From NCBI GenBank assembly GCA_019116305.1, contig DXBY01000137.1, positions 1 to 50,092 on the forward strand: DNA of 50,092 bases, in the 5' to 3' direction. Source of the DNA: Candidatus Ruania gallistercoris (lineage in GTDB: Bacteria; Actinomycetota; Actinomycetes; Actinomycetales; Beutenbergiaceae). A model generated the notes under the pieces. The model was not told the origin of the DNA. It saw only the letters and a program-made list of their open reading frames with translations, and made no database searches. The position numbers were made by a program, and so were the translations under genes. Positions 1 to 8,959 of this stretch are shown in pieces (the first letter of the stretch is position 1; every line of letters starts with the position of its first letter).

Positions 1-645
1 CTTGCCCTGGGCTACGCCGCGGACCGGTGGACCGCGCACCGGACCGAACAGACCATCACCGACGAGCTCACCGAGGCGGCCGCCGGCGAGGGGGTACAGA
101 CCGATATCGCCGGTCTGCTCTTCCTCCCCCAGGTGATCGGCGGCTCCCTGGACCAGGTGGACGTCCGGGCCGACCAGGTCCAGCTCCAGGAGCTGGTGAT
201 CGACGACGTCACCGGGACCGCACATGGGGTGAGTGTGGACGAGCCGCGGACCGCCGACCGGCTCAGCGTCACCGGGACGCTCCCGGTGGACACGCTGCGC
301 GCACTGCTCGCCCAGTCCGATCTGGTGCCCGAGGGCCTGGAGCTGGACGTGGCTGACGGTCGGCTCGTGGCCGAGCTCCAGGTCCTCGGCGCCGACCTGC
401 GCGCGACCGCCGACCCAGTGGTCCGGGACGGGTCGATCTACCTCGAGCCGCGCGAGCTGACCCTCGGCGGGGTACAACTCGACCTGGCGCACCTGCCCGG
501 GGCGGTCGACGAGCTGGTCGGCAGCCTCGCGGTGCCCACCGATGCGCTCCCGGAGGGCATCTCGCCGGCGGCGATCGAGGTGGTGGACGGCGGTATCCGG
601 CTCACCGTCACCGGCTCCGACCTGACCCTCAGCGAGCTCGGCTGA
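1..645 (+). CDS. LmeA/DUF2993-family lipid-binding protein (5' end missing)
   Basis: The frame is open from the first base, so the start lies outside the window; 214 residues are visible. The stretch around residues 38-55 (GLLFLPQVIGGSLDQVDVRA) matches the conserved start of the DUF2993 fold (a hydrophobic PFL-Q-x-x-G-x-L-x-x-V-x-V pattern). Family knowledge: the mycobacterial member LmeA is a cell-envelope protein that binds phosphatidylinositol-type lipids and is needed for lipomannan maturation. Here an envelope lipid-binding role is inferred; a signal peptide or lipobox would be in the missing part. The stop codon overlaps the 3' end of the convergent MFS gene by 17 bases, leaving no room for a terminator between them. 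Confidence 0.8.
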   Translation, partial: LALGYAADRWTAHRTEQTITDELTEAAAGEGVQTDIAGLLFLPQVIGGSLDQVDVRADQVQLQELVIDDVTGTAHGVSVDEPRTADRLSVTGTLPVDTLRALLAQSDLVPEGLELDVADGRLVAELQVLGADLRATADPVVRDGSIYLEPRELTLGGVQLDLAHLPGAVDELVGSLAVPTDALPEGISPAAIEVVDGGIRLTVTGSDLTLSELG

Positions 646-2185
646 TCCGTCGGGGCTCCTGCCCGGCCGTGGCCGCCGACCGGCCCCGATGCAGCAGGAT
701 CGGGCAGACGATCGCCGCCACGAGCAACAACGCCGCACCGGCCAGAGTCGCGCCACCCAGACCGTCGACGAACTCCGACCGGGCCAACCGGCTCAGCTCG
801 GTGGCGGCCGGCTCACCAATCTGCCCAGCCACGGCCAGCGCGGCGCCGAGACTGGAACCGATCGCCTCGGCGGCCTCAGGTGGAACATCACCAGGCAGCT
901 CCTCGAGCATCCCGGAGCGATAGATCGCCGTGCCGATCGAGCCGAGGACGGCAATGCCGAGGGCCGCACCCAGCTCGGCCGCTGTCTCCGAGAGCGCCGA
1001 GGCTGCACCGGATCGCTCCGGGGAGACCGAACCCACCACCACGTCCGTGGCCAGCGTCATCATCGGCGCGATCCCGGCCCCGATCACCGCTGAGCTGATG
1101 ATCGCCAGCAGCAGACCGCCGTCGGGCGGAACACGACTGAACACCACCATCCCGGCGCTGGCGAGTGCGGCACCTGCTCCGAACACGACAGCATGGCCGT
1201 ACCGCCCGGCGAGGCCGGGCGCCACGATCGCCATCCCTCCCACGGCCACCATCACCGGCAGCATCGCGAGCGCCGCCACCAGTGGGGACAGCGCCTCGAC
1301 CAGCTGCAGGTATTGGGCGCTGTAGAGCATCACCCCCACCAGGGCGAACATGGCCAGTCCGGCGCCGAAGACCGCGCCGCTGAACCGCGGGCCGGCGAAC
1401 AGTGCCACCTCCACCAGCGGGTCCGCGATCCGGCGCTGCCGCGCCAGGAACCAGACCCCAGCAATCCCGCCAACGGCCAGGGCCACCAGCACCGCCGGGG
1501 TCAGCGCCAGCTCCTCGGCAGCGGTCTTGACCGCCCAGACCACCGGAAGGATCGCCGCGAAGGACCCCAGCACGCTGAGCAGGTCCAGACCCGCCACCCG
1601 GCGGCTCCGGTACTCCGGGACGAGGCGGGGAGCGAGCAGCACCAGCACCACGATCACCGGCACATTCACCAGGAACACCGAGCCCCACCAGAAGTACTCC
1701 AGCAGCAGCCCGCCGACGATCGGGCCGAGCGCGATACCACCGGAGACGCTGGCCGTCCAGATCCCGATCGCCCGGGTGCGCTCGGCCGGATCGGGGAACA
1801 GGTGCCGGATCAGCGACAGCGTGGACGGCATCAGGGTGGCGCCGCCGATCCCCATCAGTGCCCGCGCACCGATGAGCACTGCAGCGCTCGGCGCCAGTGC
1901 CGCAGCGAGCGAGGCAGCACCGAACAGGCCGGCGCCGATGAGCAGCAGACGCCGGCGGCCGATCCGGTCCCCGAGGTTGCCCATCACGATCAGCAGACCG
2001 GCGAGCAGGAAGCCGTACACATCCAGGATCCAGAGCGTCTGGCTGGCGCTCGGTTGCAGCTCGGCGGTGATCGTCGGGATCGCGATGTGCAGGATCGTGA
2101 TGTCCATCGAGGTGAGCAGCACCGGCAGGGTCAGCACCGCCAGCCCGACCCACCGTGACCGCTCACCCGCGTTCGTCGTTGTCAT
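629..2185 (-). CDS. MFS transporter, DHA2-type (14 TM) drug exporter
   Basis: A 518-residue membrane protein of the DHA2 (EmrB/QacA-like) branch of the major facilitator superfamily, a proton-driven exporter of toxic compounds in the cytoplasmic membrane. The sequence shows the helix-1 motif (DITILHIAIPTI), motif A between helices 2 and 3 (GNLGDRIGRRRLLLIG), and the exporter motif C (GGIALGPIVGGLL), with enough hydrophobic stretches for about 14 helices. I place the start at the ATG at 2185, where AGGA lies about 7 bases upstream; the open frame continues further upstream but runs through the operator and into the divergent tetR. It is divergent from a TetR gene with two palindromes between, so repression relieved by a transported drug is likely. 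The substrate cannot be told from sequence. Confidence 0.92.
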   Translation of the reverse strand: MTTTNAGERSRWVGLAVLTLPVLLTSMDITILHIAIPTITAELQPSASQTLWILDVYGFLLAGLLIVMGNLGDRIGRRRLLLIGAGLFGAASLAAALAPSAAVLIGARALMGIGGATLMPSTLSLIRHLFPDPAERTRAIGIWTASVSGGIALGPIVGGLLLEYFWWGSVFLVNVPVIVVLVLLAPRLVPEYRSRRVAGLDLLSVLGSFAAILPVVWAVKTAAEELALTPAVLVALAVGGIAGVWFLARQRRIADPLVEVALFAGPRFSGAVFGAGLAMFALVGVMLYSAQYLQLVEALSPLVAALAMLPVMVAVGGMAIVAPGLAGRYGHAVVFGAGAALASAGMVVFSRVPPDGGLLLAIISSAVIGAGIAPMMTLATDVVVGSVSPERSGAASALSETAAELGAALGIAVLGSIGTAIYRSGMLEELPGDVPPEAAEAIGSSLGAALAVAGQIGEPAATELSRLARSEFVDGLGGATLAGAALLLVAAIVCPILLHRGRSAATAGQEPRRISRAR

Positions 2186-2196
2186 GGCACATTCCT

Positions 2197-2225
2197 CTCT
2201 GATGCGAACGTCGTTCGCATCAGAG
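2197..2225. promoter_or_regulatory. TetR operator, 29-bp perfect palindrome
   Basis: Two 14-base arms flank a central T at 2211 and are perfectly complementary; the core is TGCGAACG-T-CGTTCGCA. It lies 12 bases upstream of the MFS start and 51 bases upstream of the TetR start, the usual place for a site controlling both divergent genes. Binding by the adjacent TetR protein is inferred. Confidence 0.8.
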
Positions 2226-2229
2226 TAGA

Positions 2230-2244
2230 GCGAACACCGTTCGC
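2230..2244. promoter_or_regulatory. Second TetR half-strength operator
   Basis: GCGAAC-ACC-GTTCGC repeats the GCGAAC/GTTCGC half-sites of the neighbouring 29-bp palindrome but with shorter arms. The two centres (2211 and 2237) are 26 bases apart, so two dimers could bind on nearby faces of the helix. It is closer to the tetR start and may serve autoregulation. Confidence 0.65.
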
Positions 2245-2276
2245 AACGCAATAGGATCACTGCAGGAGGTGGTGCA

Positions 2277-2927
2277 GTGAGTCCGCGAGTGGGACCGTCC
2301 GGGCCGTTGAACCGCGAGCGGATCGCCCGGGCTGCCATCGAGATCGCCGACCGGCACGGGCTGACTGCCGTCTCGATGCGCCAGGTCGCCGACCAGCTGG
2401 GCACCGGGCCCGCTTCGCTCTACCGGCACGTGGCCAACCGGGAGGAGCTGGTGACCGCCATGGTGGAACACGTCACCGCCCGGTACCCCTACCCCGATCC
2501 CGCCGGTATGGGCTGGCGCAGCTGTATGCACACGCTCGCCCAGCAGGACTGGTCAGCGCTACTGACCCATCCCTGGATGCTCACTGCCACAGAGAGCGTG
2601 ACACCACCGTTCGGTACGGCCTCCCTGGCCGGGATGGAGTGGGCCCTGGCTGCCCTCGCGCCGTTGGGGCTGCCCCCGCACGAGGCCGCGCGCGCGGTGA
2701 TGACGATCACCACCTATGTGCAGGGCACAGCCCGGATGCTGCTCGGTGATCGAGCGCCGGAGGCCGAGGATGACCCCGGCGCCAACTGGCAGCGCCGCCT
2801 CGGCGAGGTGGACCTGACCGCGTACCCACGGCTCCAGGCCCTGGTCCGGGAGCCTCCGGTGGCCGATCGCGACTGGCTCCGCGACGGTCTCGACGTCATC
2901 CTGGACGGGATCGCGTCCCGGCACTGA
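2277..2927 (+). CDS. TetR/AcrR-family transcriptional repressor
   Basis: A 216-residue regulator. Residues about 15-60 form the TetR helix-turn-helix (ARAAIEIADRHGLTAVSMRQ followed by GPASLYRHVANREEL), and the rest is an all-helical ligand-binding domain. The start is a GTG with an excellent AGGAGGT at 2264-2270, six bases upstream. It is divergent from the MFS exporter across two palindromes, the standard arrangement of a local repressor that senses the substrate of the pump. The C-terminal domain has Pro-Pro and Trp residues suited to an aromatic ligand pocket, but no ligand can be named. Convergent with the S9 peptidase gene, about 100 bases away. Confidence 0.9.
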   Translation: MSPRVGPSGPLNRERIARAAIEIADRHGLTAVSMRQVADQLGTGPASLYRHVANREELVTAMVEHVTARYPYPDPAGMGWRSCMHTLAQQDWSALLTHPWMLTATESVTPPFGTASLAGMEWALAALAPLGLPPHEAARAVMTITTYVQGTARMLLGDRAPEAEDDPGANWQRRLGEVDLTAYPRLQALVREPPVADRDWLRDGLDVILDGIASRH

Positions 2928-3028
2928 CCCGAACCGGTCAGGGCACCATCGGACCCGGCCCGGTCGGCGCCGAGTCGACCCGGCCCGCAGGCGTCGGTCG
3001 GCGGACGGCGCCAGGCCGCCCGCCGCGT

Positions 3029-5155
3029 TCAGCCGAGCACCTCGGGCGCCTCCGGCGCCCCCTCGCCGAGGACGTGCTCGGCAAGGAAGCCCAACACCAC
3101 CTGGTACCAGACCTTCGCGTGCTGCGGGGTGAGGATCCAGTGGTTCTCCTCCGGGAAGTACAGGAACCGGTGCGCGGTCTTGCCGTCGGCGTCCGCGGGC
3201 AGCCCGGACTCGCTGAGCAACTCGTACCAGAGCCGCAGCCCCTCCCCGATCGGTACCCGGTAGTCCTTGTCCCCATGGATCACCAGCATCGGGGTGACGA
3301 TCTCGGCCACGGACAGGTGCGGCGAGTTGGCCATCGCCATCTCCGGGGTCATCTCCCGGCGCCAGTAGTACCCTGCATCCGTGGTGGAGCCGAAGCCGTC
3401 GAGGGCCCACAGGCTGGCATGGGTGACGATCGCATCGAACCGGTCGGTGTGCCCGGCCACCCAGTTGGCCATGTAGCCGCCGAAGGAGCCACCCATCGCG
3501 GCGGTCCGGCCGGCGTCGATCTCCGCGAGCTCCTCGGCGGCGTCGGTGATCGCCATCAGGTCCGTGAACGGCGCCTTGCCCCACTCGCCCCAGCCGCGCT
3601 GGATGAAGTCCTGCCCGTACCCGGTGCTCAGGGCGGGATCAGGCAGCAGCACCGCATACCCCTGGGCCACCAGCAGCCAGGGGCACCAGCGCCAGCTCCA
3701 CGAGTTCCAGGACCCGAGCGGCCCGCCGTGGATCCACAGCAGCATCGGTGCGGGCGTCTCCGCCGAGGCCCCCTCCGGCAGCGCGAGCCAGGCCCGCACC
3801 GGGGTGCCATCCTCGGCCGTGGTGCTCACCTCGCGTAGCGTTCCGGGCAGCTCCGGGCGGGCCACCGGGCCCGGCAGCGCGGTCACGGTGGCGGAGTCGT
3901 CGGCCAGGTCCAGCCGGACCACTTCGGCCGGATGCGCGTAGGACGCCCGGAGCGCGTAGGCACTCCGCCCGTCCGGGGCGACCACCACGCTCGAGTACGC
4001 GGCGTCGTCATCGGTGAGCCTACGCACCTCCCCGGCCAGGGTGAGGTGGAAGACCGGGGCGCGACCGCCGTCGTCGGCTACCACGAGCAGCCCGGACGAA
4101 TCCGGCAGCCAGGTGGCGCTGCTCGGCCACCGGTCCCAGTCCGGGGCGACCTGCCGCGACTGAGAACCGTCCACGCGGCTCACCCAGAGGCTGACCCTCG
4201 GCGCTTCGTCCGGCGTGGACAGGCTCTCGGCGAGGTAGGCCACCTGGGTACCGTCCGGGCTGATCCGGGGCGAGAAGAACTCCGCCGCCGGATCGTCGGC
4301 CAGCGTGGACCGCTCCCCGGTGGCCACATCGATACCGACCAGAGCGCTGCGCACCGCGCCTTTGCCGATGGGCACCGACCAGGTGCTGACCACTATGGTC
4401 CCGTCCGCGCTCAGGTCGGCCTCGCCCTCGATCAGGGCTTTTCCGGCCTGTGGGGTGAGGTCACGCAGGTCGACGGCGGAGCTCGCCTCGGTCTGGTCGC
4501 TCGCCTGGGCCGGACCGGTCGCCCCAACCGGTCGGCCGGCAGCAGTGGGCAGCTCGCCGGCGAACAGCCGGGGTGCGGCGGGCCCGAGATCGTGGTCCCA
4601 GAACCGCACGGGATAGTCGGCGTGCAGGATCGCGGAGACCTTGTGCTTCTTCCGCGCCTCGAGCACCGCCTCCTCGCTCGCCGTGTCGGTGGCCGAAGGC
4701 ATCGTGTCCGCCGTGACCAGCAGCGTGCCGGCGGCCCGGGCCGCGCGCACCGTGTCCACACCACCGGGCCGGGTGGCGATCTGATGCGCCTCACCGCCGG
4801 CGGCCGGCAGCAGCCACACAGCAGGTGTGGCGTCGTCGTCCTCCACCCCGTCGGTGGCCCGCTTGGCGACGAACAGCAGGTCGCCGGTGGCGGTGAACTC
4901 GGGTTGGCTCTCGCCGGTCAGGCCGCGGGTGAGCCGGTGGGCGGGCGCCTCGCCCCTCGGGTCCACCTGCCAGAGCGCAGTGAGGTACTTGGTGTGGTCC
5001 TCGTTCAGGCTGGACACGGCAACCGCCAACCGGTCACCGGTCGGGCTGAGGGCAAGGCCAGTGATCCGCGGCAGGGCGATGTAGGCGTCCAGGTCGTGGA
5101 ACGGAGTGGGGCCAGAAGGTGTCTGGTCGGTGGAGTTTCCTGTGGTGTCGGTCAC
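3029..5155 (-). CDS. S9-family (prolyl oligopeptidase-like) serine peptidase
   Basis: 708 residues: an N-terminal WD40/beta-propeller-like region (about 20-420, with repeated 'SPDGTQVAYL' type strands) followed by an alpha/beta-hydrolase domain. The catalytic triad is visible: Ser557 in GGSFGGYMANW, Asp631 in HGDKDYRVP, and His672 in EENHWI. This is the pattern of acylaminoacyl-peptidase/DPP-like S9 enzymes, which cleave short peptides; no signal peptide is seen, so it is probably cytoplasmic. The start is a GTG at 5155; TAGGAC lies six bases upstream, resembling a leaderless -10 element, and AGGA in the same stretch could alternatively act as a ribosome site. Monocistronic, divergent from the esterase gene. 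Confidence 0.93.
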   Translation of the reverse strand: MTDTTGNSTDQTPSGPTPFHDLDAYIALPRITGLALSPTGDRLAVAVSSLNEDHTKYLTALWQVDPRGEAPAHRLTRGLTGESQPEFTATGDLLFVAKRATDGVEDDDATPAVWLLPAAGGEAHQIATRPGGVDTVRAARAAGTLLVTADTMPSATDTASEEAVLEARKKHKVSAILHADYPVRFWDHDLGPAAPRLFAGELPTAAGRPVGATGPAQASDQTEASSAVDLRDLTPQAGKALIEGEADLSADGTIVVSTWSVPIGKGAVRSALVGIDVATGERSTLADDPAAEFFSPRISPDGTQVAYLAESLSTPDEAPRVSLWVSRVDGSQSRQVAPDWDRWPSSATWLPDSSGLLVVADDGGRAPVFHLTLAGEVRRLTDDDAAYSSVVVAPDGRSAYALRASYAHPAEVVRLDLADDSATVTALPGPVARPELPGTLREVSTTAEDGTPVRAWLALPEGASAETPAPMLLWIHGGPLGSWNSWSWRWCPWLLVAQGYAVLLPDPALSTGYGQDFIQRGWGEWGKAPFTDLMAITDAAEELAEIDAGRTAAMGGSFGGYMANWVAGHTDRFDAIVTHASLWALDGFGSTTDAGYYWRREMTPEMAMANSPHLSVAEIVTPMLVIHGDKDYRVPIGEGLRLWYELLSESGLPADADGKTAHRFLYFPEENHWILTPQHAKVWYQVVLGFLAEHVLGEGAPEAPEVLG

Positions 5156-5161
5156 TGTGCC

Positions 5162-5167
5162 GTCCTA
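5162..5167 (-). promoter_or_regulatory. Possible leaderless -10 element (S9 peptidase)
   Basis: TAGGAC on the minus strand, followed by six bases and the GTG start. It matches TANNNT at all but the last base, so it is a weaker member of the leaderless set in this window. Confidence 0.35.
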
Positions 5168-5250
5168 TCACGACGGCGGAGCCGCGCCTAGCGCAATCGG
5201 GTCACCGGTGCAGGTTCGCTAGGGTGCTCGGGCAGAGCAGAAGGAGGCTC

Positions 5251-6282
5251 ATGTCGACAGTCACCACCAGTCCGTCCACCCCGCCACCGGCCAGCGACGG
5301 ACGGCCGCCGTTCGAGGACTGGTTTCCCGAGGCACCGATAGATGCCACCTACGGCTACGACCGGGCGGCGCTGTTGCAGGTCCCGGTACCCCCGCCACCG
5401 GAGGACTTCGCGCCGTTCTGGCAGGACCTGCACGCGGCGGCGCGGGCGATCTCGCCGGACCCGGAGCTGGCTGACTATCCGATGGCCGCTCGCGCGCACA
5501 CCTTCCACCGCGTGGACTTCACCAGTCTGGACGGGCTGAGGCTCGGCGGCTGGCTGGCCCTGCCGAAGGCCGGACCGGCACGGATCGGCGTGGTGGTCAG
5601 CCATGGTTACGGCGGCCGGGAGGAACCGGACCTGGCCGGCATCCCCGACGACGCAGCGGCGATCTTCCCGGTGGCCCGCGGGCTGCCCGCAGTGAGCCTG
5701 ATGCCGCAGGTGGCCCGACCGACTGACGGGCATGTAGTGGAGGGGATCGAGAGCCGGGACAGCTATGTGCTCGGCGGCTGTGCGGCTGATGTGTGGTGCG
5801 CCGCGAGTGCGCTGATCGAGCTGGCGGGACAGGTGCCGTTGGTGTTCGTCGGCGGCAGCTTCGGCGGCGGCCAGGGAGCGCTCGCTGTGCCCTGGGACGA
5901 ACGGTTCGTGGCCGCCGCGCTGCGGGTACCGAGCTTCGGCCAGTACGACATCCGGTTGCAGGTGCCGTGCACCGGCAGTGGTGAGCGGGTGCGCGAGCAT
6001 GTGGCCCTGCACCCGCGGGCGCGGGAGGTGCTGCGCTACTTCGACGCGGCCACCGCAGCCACCTTTCTGCGGGTACCGACCTTGTTCGCCTGCGCCCTGT
6101 GGGACCCGTCCGTGCCACCCCCCGGGCAATTTGCCGTGTACAACGCCGCCCGCGGCGTCATCGGTGACCAGGCGAGGCTGCAGGTGCTCAGCGCCGGGCA
6201 CGAGACCTACCCGAGCGAGGCGGCCGAGGGAGCGGTGTGGCTGCGGGCTGTCCGCGACCTGGTCACATCTGCCGCCAAGTAG
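5251..6282 (+). CDS. Acetyl-xylan esterase-like (AXE1/cephalosporin-C deacetylase family) hydrolase
   Basis: 343 residues, alpha/beta-hydrolase of the AXE1 family, which removes acetyl groups from xylan, xylo-oligosaccharides or cephalosporin C. The N-terminal region (WFPEAPIDATYGYDRAALLQ) precedes the hydrolase fold. Catalytic residues visible are Ser203 in VGGSFGGGQG, Asp285 in ALWDPSVPP and His317 in AGHETYP. The oxyanion-type segment VVSHGYGGREEPDL is also present. The start is the ATG at 5251 because AAGGAGG lies directly upstream at 5241-5247. No signal peptide, so it acts inside the cell, perhaps on imported acetylated oligosaccharides. Exact substrate unknown. Confidence 0.88.
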   Translation: MSTVTTSPSTPPPASDGRPPFEDWFPEAPIDATYGYDRAALLQVPVPPPPEDFAPFWQDLHAAARAISPDPELADYPMAARAHTFHRVDFTSLDGLRLGGWLALPKAGPARIGVVVSHGYGGREEPDLAGIPDDAAAIFPVARGLPAVSLMPQVARPTDGHVVEGIESRDSYVLGGCAADVWCAASALIELAGQVPLVFVGGSFGGGQGALAVPWDERFVAAALRVPSFGQYDIRLQVPCTGSGERVREHVALHPRAREVLRYFDAATAATFLRVPTLFACALWDPSVPPPGQFAVYNAARGVIGDQARLQVLSAGHETYPSEAAEGAVWLRAVRDLVTSAAK

Positions 6283-6391
6283 CAGAACGGGAGCAGACTG
6301 ACCGACACTGTTCCCCACTCCGCCGACGCGACGACGACACCGCCCCGGCGGTCACCTTGTTCCCTGATGCGGCCTCCACGCCGAGGAAGCG

Positions 6392-6721
6392 GTGAAGTCC
6401 ATGAACGCCTCACACGGGCAGCGCGGCCGCGCCACGATCGCCGTCATCCTCGGCCTGGTCCTTGCCGCCTTGATGGTCTACCCCTGGCCGGAGCACACCC
6501 CCGAACCGATCATCCTCGGCATCGTCCCCGCGCCGCTGTTCTTCTGGGCCCTGTGGGTAGCCGCCTTCGTCGGCTACGTCGCCTGGATCTGCTACCGGTG
6601 GGACCCGTACGCGGCGATCGTGCACCGCGCGCAGGCTGAGGAGGACTCACCGCCGGCCACGCAGCCGGAGGTCGGGCCGCACCGGCCACGGGATGCTCGA
6701 GAGACCGGGGAGGGCCGCTGA
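6392..6721 (+). CDS. DUF3311 small membrane protein, partner of symporter
   Basis: 109 residues with two transmembrane helices (about 16-29 and 46-72) and the DUF3311 pattern: a short loop EPIILGIVPAPLFFWALW followed by a second helix ending in YRWDPY. DUF3311 genes typically sit directly before sodium:solute symporter genes, and here the stop overlaps the symporter start (TGATG at 6719-6723), so the two are translationally coupled. It may be a small auxiliary subunit. The start may be the GTG at 6392 or the ATG at 6401; GAGGAAG at 6383-6389 fits the second with a longer spacer. The tail (residues 80-109) is charged and probably disordered. Confidence 0.82.
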   Translation: MKSMNASHGQRGRATIAVILGLVLAALMVYPWPEHTPEPIILGIVPAPLFFWALWVAAFVGYVAWICYRWDPYAAIVHRAQAEEDSPPATQPEVGPHRPRDARETGEGR

Positions 6722-8214
6722 TGGCTGCCACACCGATGTGGATCGCACTGATCCTGTTCGCCCTGCTGCTGGTCTACCTCGGCTACCTGGGCAACCGCCG
6801 CACCTCGACCACGATGGAGGACTTCGTCCTCGGCAGCCGGAGACTGAGCAACCTCCCGGCATTCTTCACCGTGACGGCCACCCTGTTCAGCGCATTCAGC
6901 TACTTCGGAATCACCGGGCAGTTCTACACGAACGGGATCGGCGCCTGGATCCAGGTGGCCACCACTGCGGCGGTCGGTCCGCTGATCTACTTCGCCGGAA
7001 CCCGTATCTGGCTCGTGGCCCGCCGCTACGGACTGGTGAACGTGACCGAGTACCTCTCCGACCGGTACGCCTCGCGGTGGGTGGGCACCGTCGCCGGGAT
7101 CATCGTGATCGTGGCGCTCGTGCCGTACATGGGTGCCCAGTTCCGTGGCAGCGGGCTGACCCTGGAGGCAGTGACCGATGGGGCCATCCCGTACTGGGCC
7201 GGAGCGATCTTCCTGGCCGCAGTGGTGACCCTGTACGTGATGAGCGGCGGCTTCCGGTCCGTGGTGTGGACCGACGTCCTTCAGGGCGCACTGATGTATG
7301 TGATCCTCGCCGTGGCCATGGTGATCCTCGTCTTCTCCGAGACCGGCGGGTTCACCAACCTGATGGACGCCGTCGGCGCGCAGTCCGAGCTGCTCTCCAA
7401 CCCCGGCGGGGACGCGCTCTTCGGCCTGCCGTACCTCATCTCGGTGCTGGTGATCTTCGCCGCAGCGCACTTCACCATGCCGCAGCTGCAGCAGCGCTGG
7501 ATGGCGGCGCGAAGCCACTCCACCCTGAAGTTCATCGCGATCTCCTTGCCGATCGGCACCGCCTTGATCTACATCTGCTGCTTCTACATCGCCATGGTGG
7601 GTGTGGTGACGCGTCCGGGCTCCCCCGCCCCTGAGGCGATCTACCCGGAGATGATCGTGGACGTACTGCCGCAGTGGCTGCTCCTGGTAGCAATCCTGGC
7701 GATCATCGCCGCCACCGGCAGCACGGCGAACTCGATGGTCCTCACCCTCAGCTCGATCGTGGCCAAGGAGCACGTCCGGCCGGTCCTGGCGCGGCGGGGC
7801 GTCACCGGCGCGGCACTGGACCGTACGTTGACCGTGACCACCCGGGTGATGCTGCCGATCCTGGTCGGAGGCGGGCTGCTGGTGGCGTTCTTCGGCCCGG
7901 AGAGCATCATCTCCATCATCGTGGACATCACCTGGCCAGCAGTGTTCCTGATCTTCCCGGTGCTGCTCGCCGGACTCTACTGGCGCCGCGCGACCGCAGC
8001 GGGAGCGGTGTTCTCGATGGTGGCGTCCGAGGCGCTGTTCATCGTCCTCTACCGGGGCTGGCTTCCGGTGCCGTTGGCGGGCTGGCACCCCGCCATACCC
8101 GCGGCGATCGTCGGCGTGGCCGTGCTGGTCGTGGTGAGCCTGGCGACCCGACCACCGGAGCGGGCACATCTGGACCGGCACTTCTCCCTGTTCACGCGGG
8201 AGCCGGCCGGATGA
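6721..8214 (+). CDS. Sodium:solute symporter family (SSF) transporter
   Basis: 497 residues with about 13 hydrophobic helices, typical of SSS/SSF proteins (sodium-driven uptake of sugars, carboxylates, amino acids or pantothenate). Family-like segments include GSRRLSNLPAFFTVTATLFS near residues 38-57, the conserved helix FRGSGLTLEAVTDG and the sequence VYVMSGGFRSVVWTDVLQG around 165-185, equivalent to the GGxxAVxxTDxxQ signature. It is preceded by a coupled DUF3311 gene and followed by an SDR gene through an ATGA overlap, so transporter and dehydrogenase are probably co-expressed and act on related compounds. Substrate not determinable. Confidence 0.92.
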   Translation: MAATPMWIALILFALLLVYLGYLGNRRTSTTMEDFVLGSRRLSNLPAFFTVTATLFSAFSYFGITGQFYTNGIGAWIQVATTAAVGPLIYFAGTRIWLVARRYGLVNVTEYLSDRYASRWVGTVAGIIVIVALVPYMGAQFRGSGLTLEAVTDGAIPYWAGAIFLAAVVTLYVMSGGFRSVVWTDVLQGALMYVILAVAMVILVFSETGGFTNLMDAVGAQSELLSNPGGDALFGLPYLISVLVIFAAAHFTMPQLQQRWMAARSHSTLKFIAISLPIGTALIYICCFYIAMVGVVTRPGSPAPEAIYPEMIVDVLPQWLLLVAILAIIAATGSTANSMVLTLSSIVAKEHVRPVLARRGVTGAALDRTLTVTTRVMLPILVGGGLLVAFFGPESIISIIVDITWPAVFLIFPVLLAGLYWRRATAAGAVFSMVASEALFIVLYRGWLPVPLAGWHPAIPAAIVGVAVLVVVSLATRPPERAHLDRHFSLFTREPAG

Positions 8215-8939
8215 GCGCCCCGGTCGCGGTGGTCACCGGCGGCTCGGCCGGGATCGGTCGCGCAGTGGGTGAGCGGCTGCACCGCACCGGGTACCGGGTG
8301 ATCAGCGTCGCCCGGCAGCGTCCGGAGACGACCTCCTGGGGGCCCGACCAGGAGTACCAGGCCGATGTCACCGACGCAGGCGCTCTCGACGAGGTCGCCC
8401 AGGACATCCTCGCCACCTTCGGCCACGTCGATGCACTGGTGACGTGCGCGGGGATGGTGCTCCGCAGCCCGCTCGCCGAGGCTGCGCTGTCCGAGGTCAC
8501 CCGCCAGGTGGAGGTGAACTTGCTCGGCACGATGTTCGCCTGCCGAGCACTCACGCCCGCACTGCAGCGGTCCGGAGGCGCGATCGTGACGCTGAGCTCC
8601 TCGATCGCCACCAACCCGCAGCCATCAGCCACGGCTTATGCGGCGGCGAAGGGCGGGGTGGAGTCGTTCAGCCGGGCACTTGCTCTCGAGCTGGCGCCGG
8701 TCCGGGTGAACGTGGTGCGGCCCTCGCTCGTGGACACGGGCATCTGGGTAGCCGGCGGAATGGCCGACAGGGACTACGCCGAGCTCCGCGCGCGCCGCGC
8801 TGCCGAGTATCCGCTCGGCCGAGTGGGTGAACCCACGGATGTGGCCGGTGCGGTGGCGTTCCTGCTCTCCGACGACGCGGCCTGGATCACCGGTGCGGTG
8901 CTACCGGTGGATGGCGGAGCGGACCTCGTCGGGCGCTGA
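8211..8939 (+). CDS. SDR-family NAD(P)-dependent oxidoreductase
   Basis: 242 residues, classical short-chain dehydrogenase. Visible are the cofactor loop TGGSAGIG (9-16), the CAG stabilising motif (TCAGMV), the active-site Ser in LSSSIA and the YAAAK catalytic Tyr-Lys pair, and the C-terminal GRVGEPTDVAGAVAFLLSDD segment. An Arg-x-Arg-free sequence after the second strand leaves cofactor preference open. It begins at the ATG that overlaps the symporter stop (ATGA at 8211-8214). Its place after the symporter suggests it oxidises or reduces the imported compound, an inference from context only. Convergent with the thioesterase gene. Confidence 0.92.
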   Translation: MSAPVAVVTGGSAGIGRAVGERLHRTGYRVISVARQRPETTSWGPDQEYQADVTDAGALDEVAQDILATFGHVDALVTCAGMVLRSPLAEAALSEVTRQVEVNLLGTMFACRALTPALQRSGGAIVTLSSSIATNPQPSATAYAAAKGGVESFSRALALELAPVRVNVVRPSLVDTGIWVAGGMADRDYAELRARRAAEYPLGRVGEPTDVAGAVAFLLSDDAAWITGAVLPVDGGADLVGR

Positions 8940-8959
8940 CCCGTTCACCCGAGGTCAGC
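8935..8959. terminator. Small hairpin across two convergent stop codons
   Basis: GCTGACC at 8935-8941 pairs with GGTCAGC at 8953-8959, leaving an 11-base loop. The stem contains both stop codons of the convergent SDR and thioesterase genes, so it could act as a weak bidirectional terminator. No T-run follows. Confidence 0.4.

Noticed and set aside
6592..8181. Very long antisense open frame opposite the symporter and others like it throughout
   Set aside because: High GC content at third positions creates long stop-free antisense frames; composition is Arg/Gln/His-rich with no family-like segments or ribosome sites.
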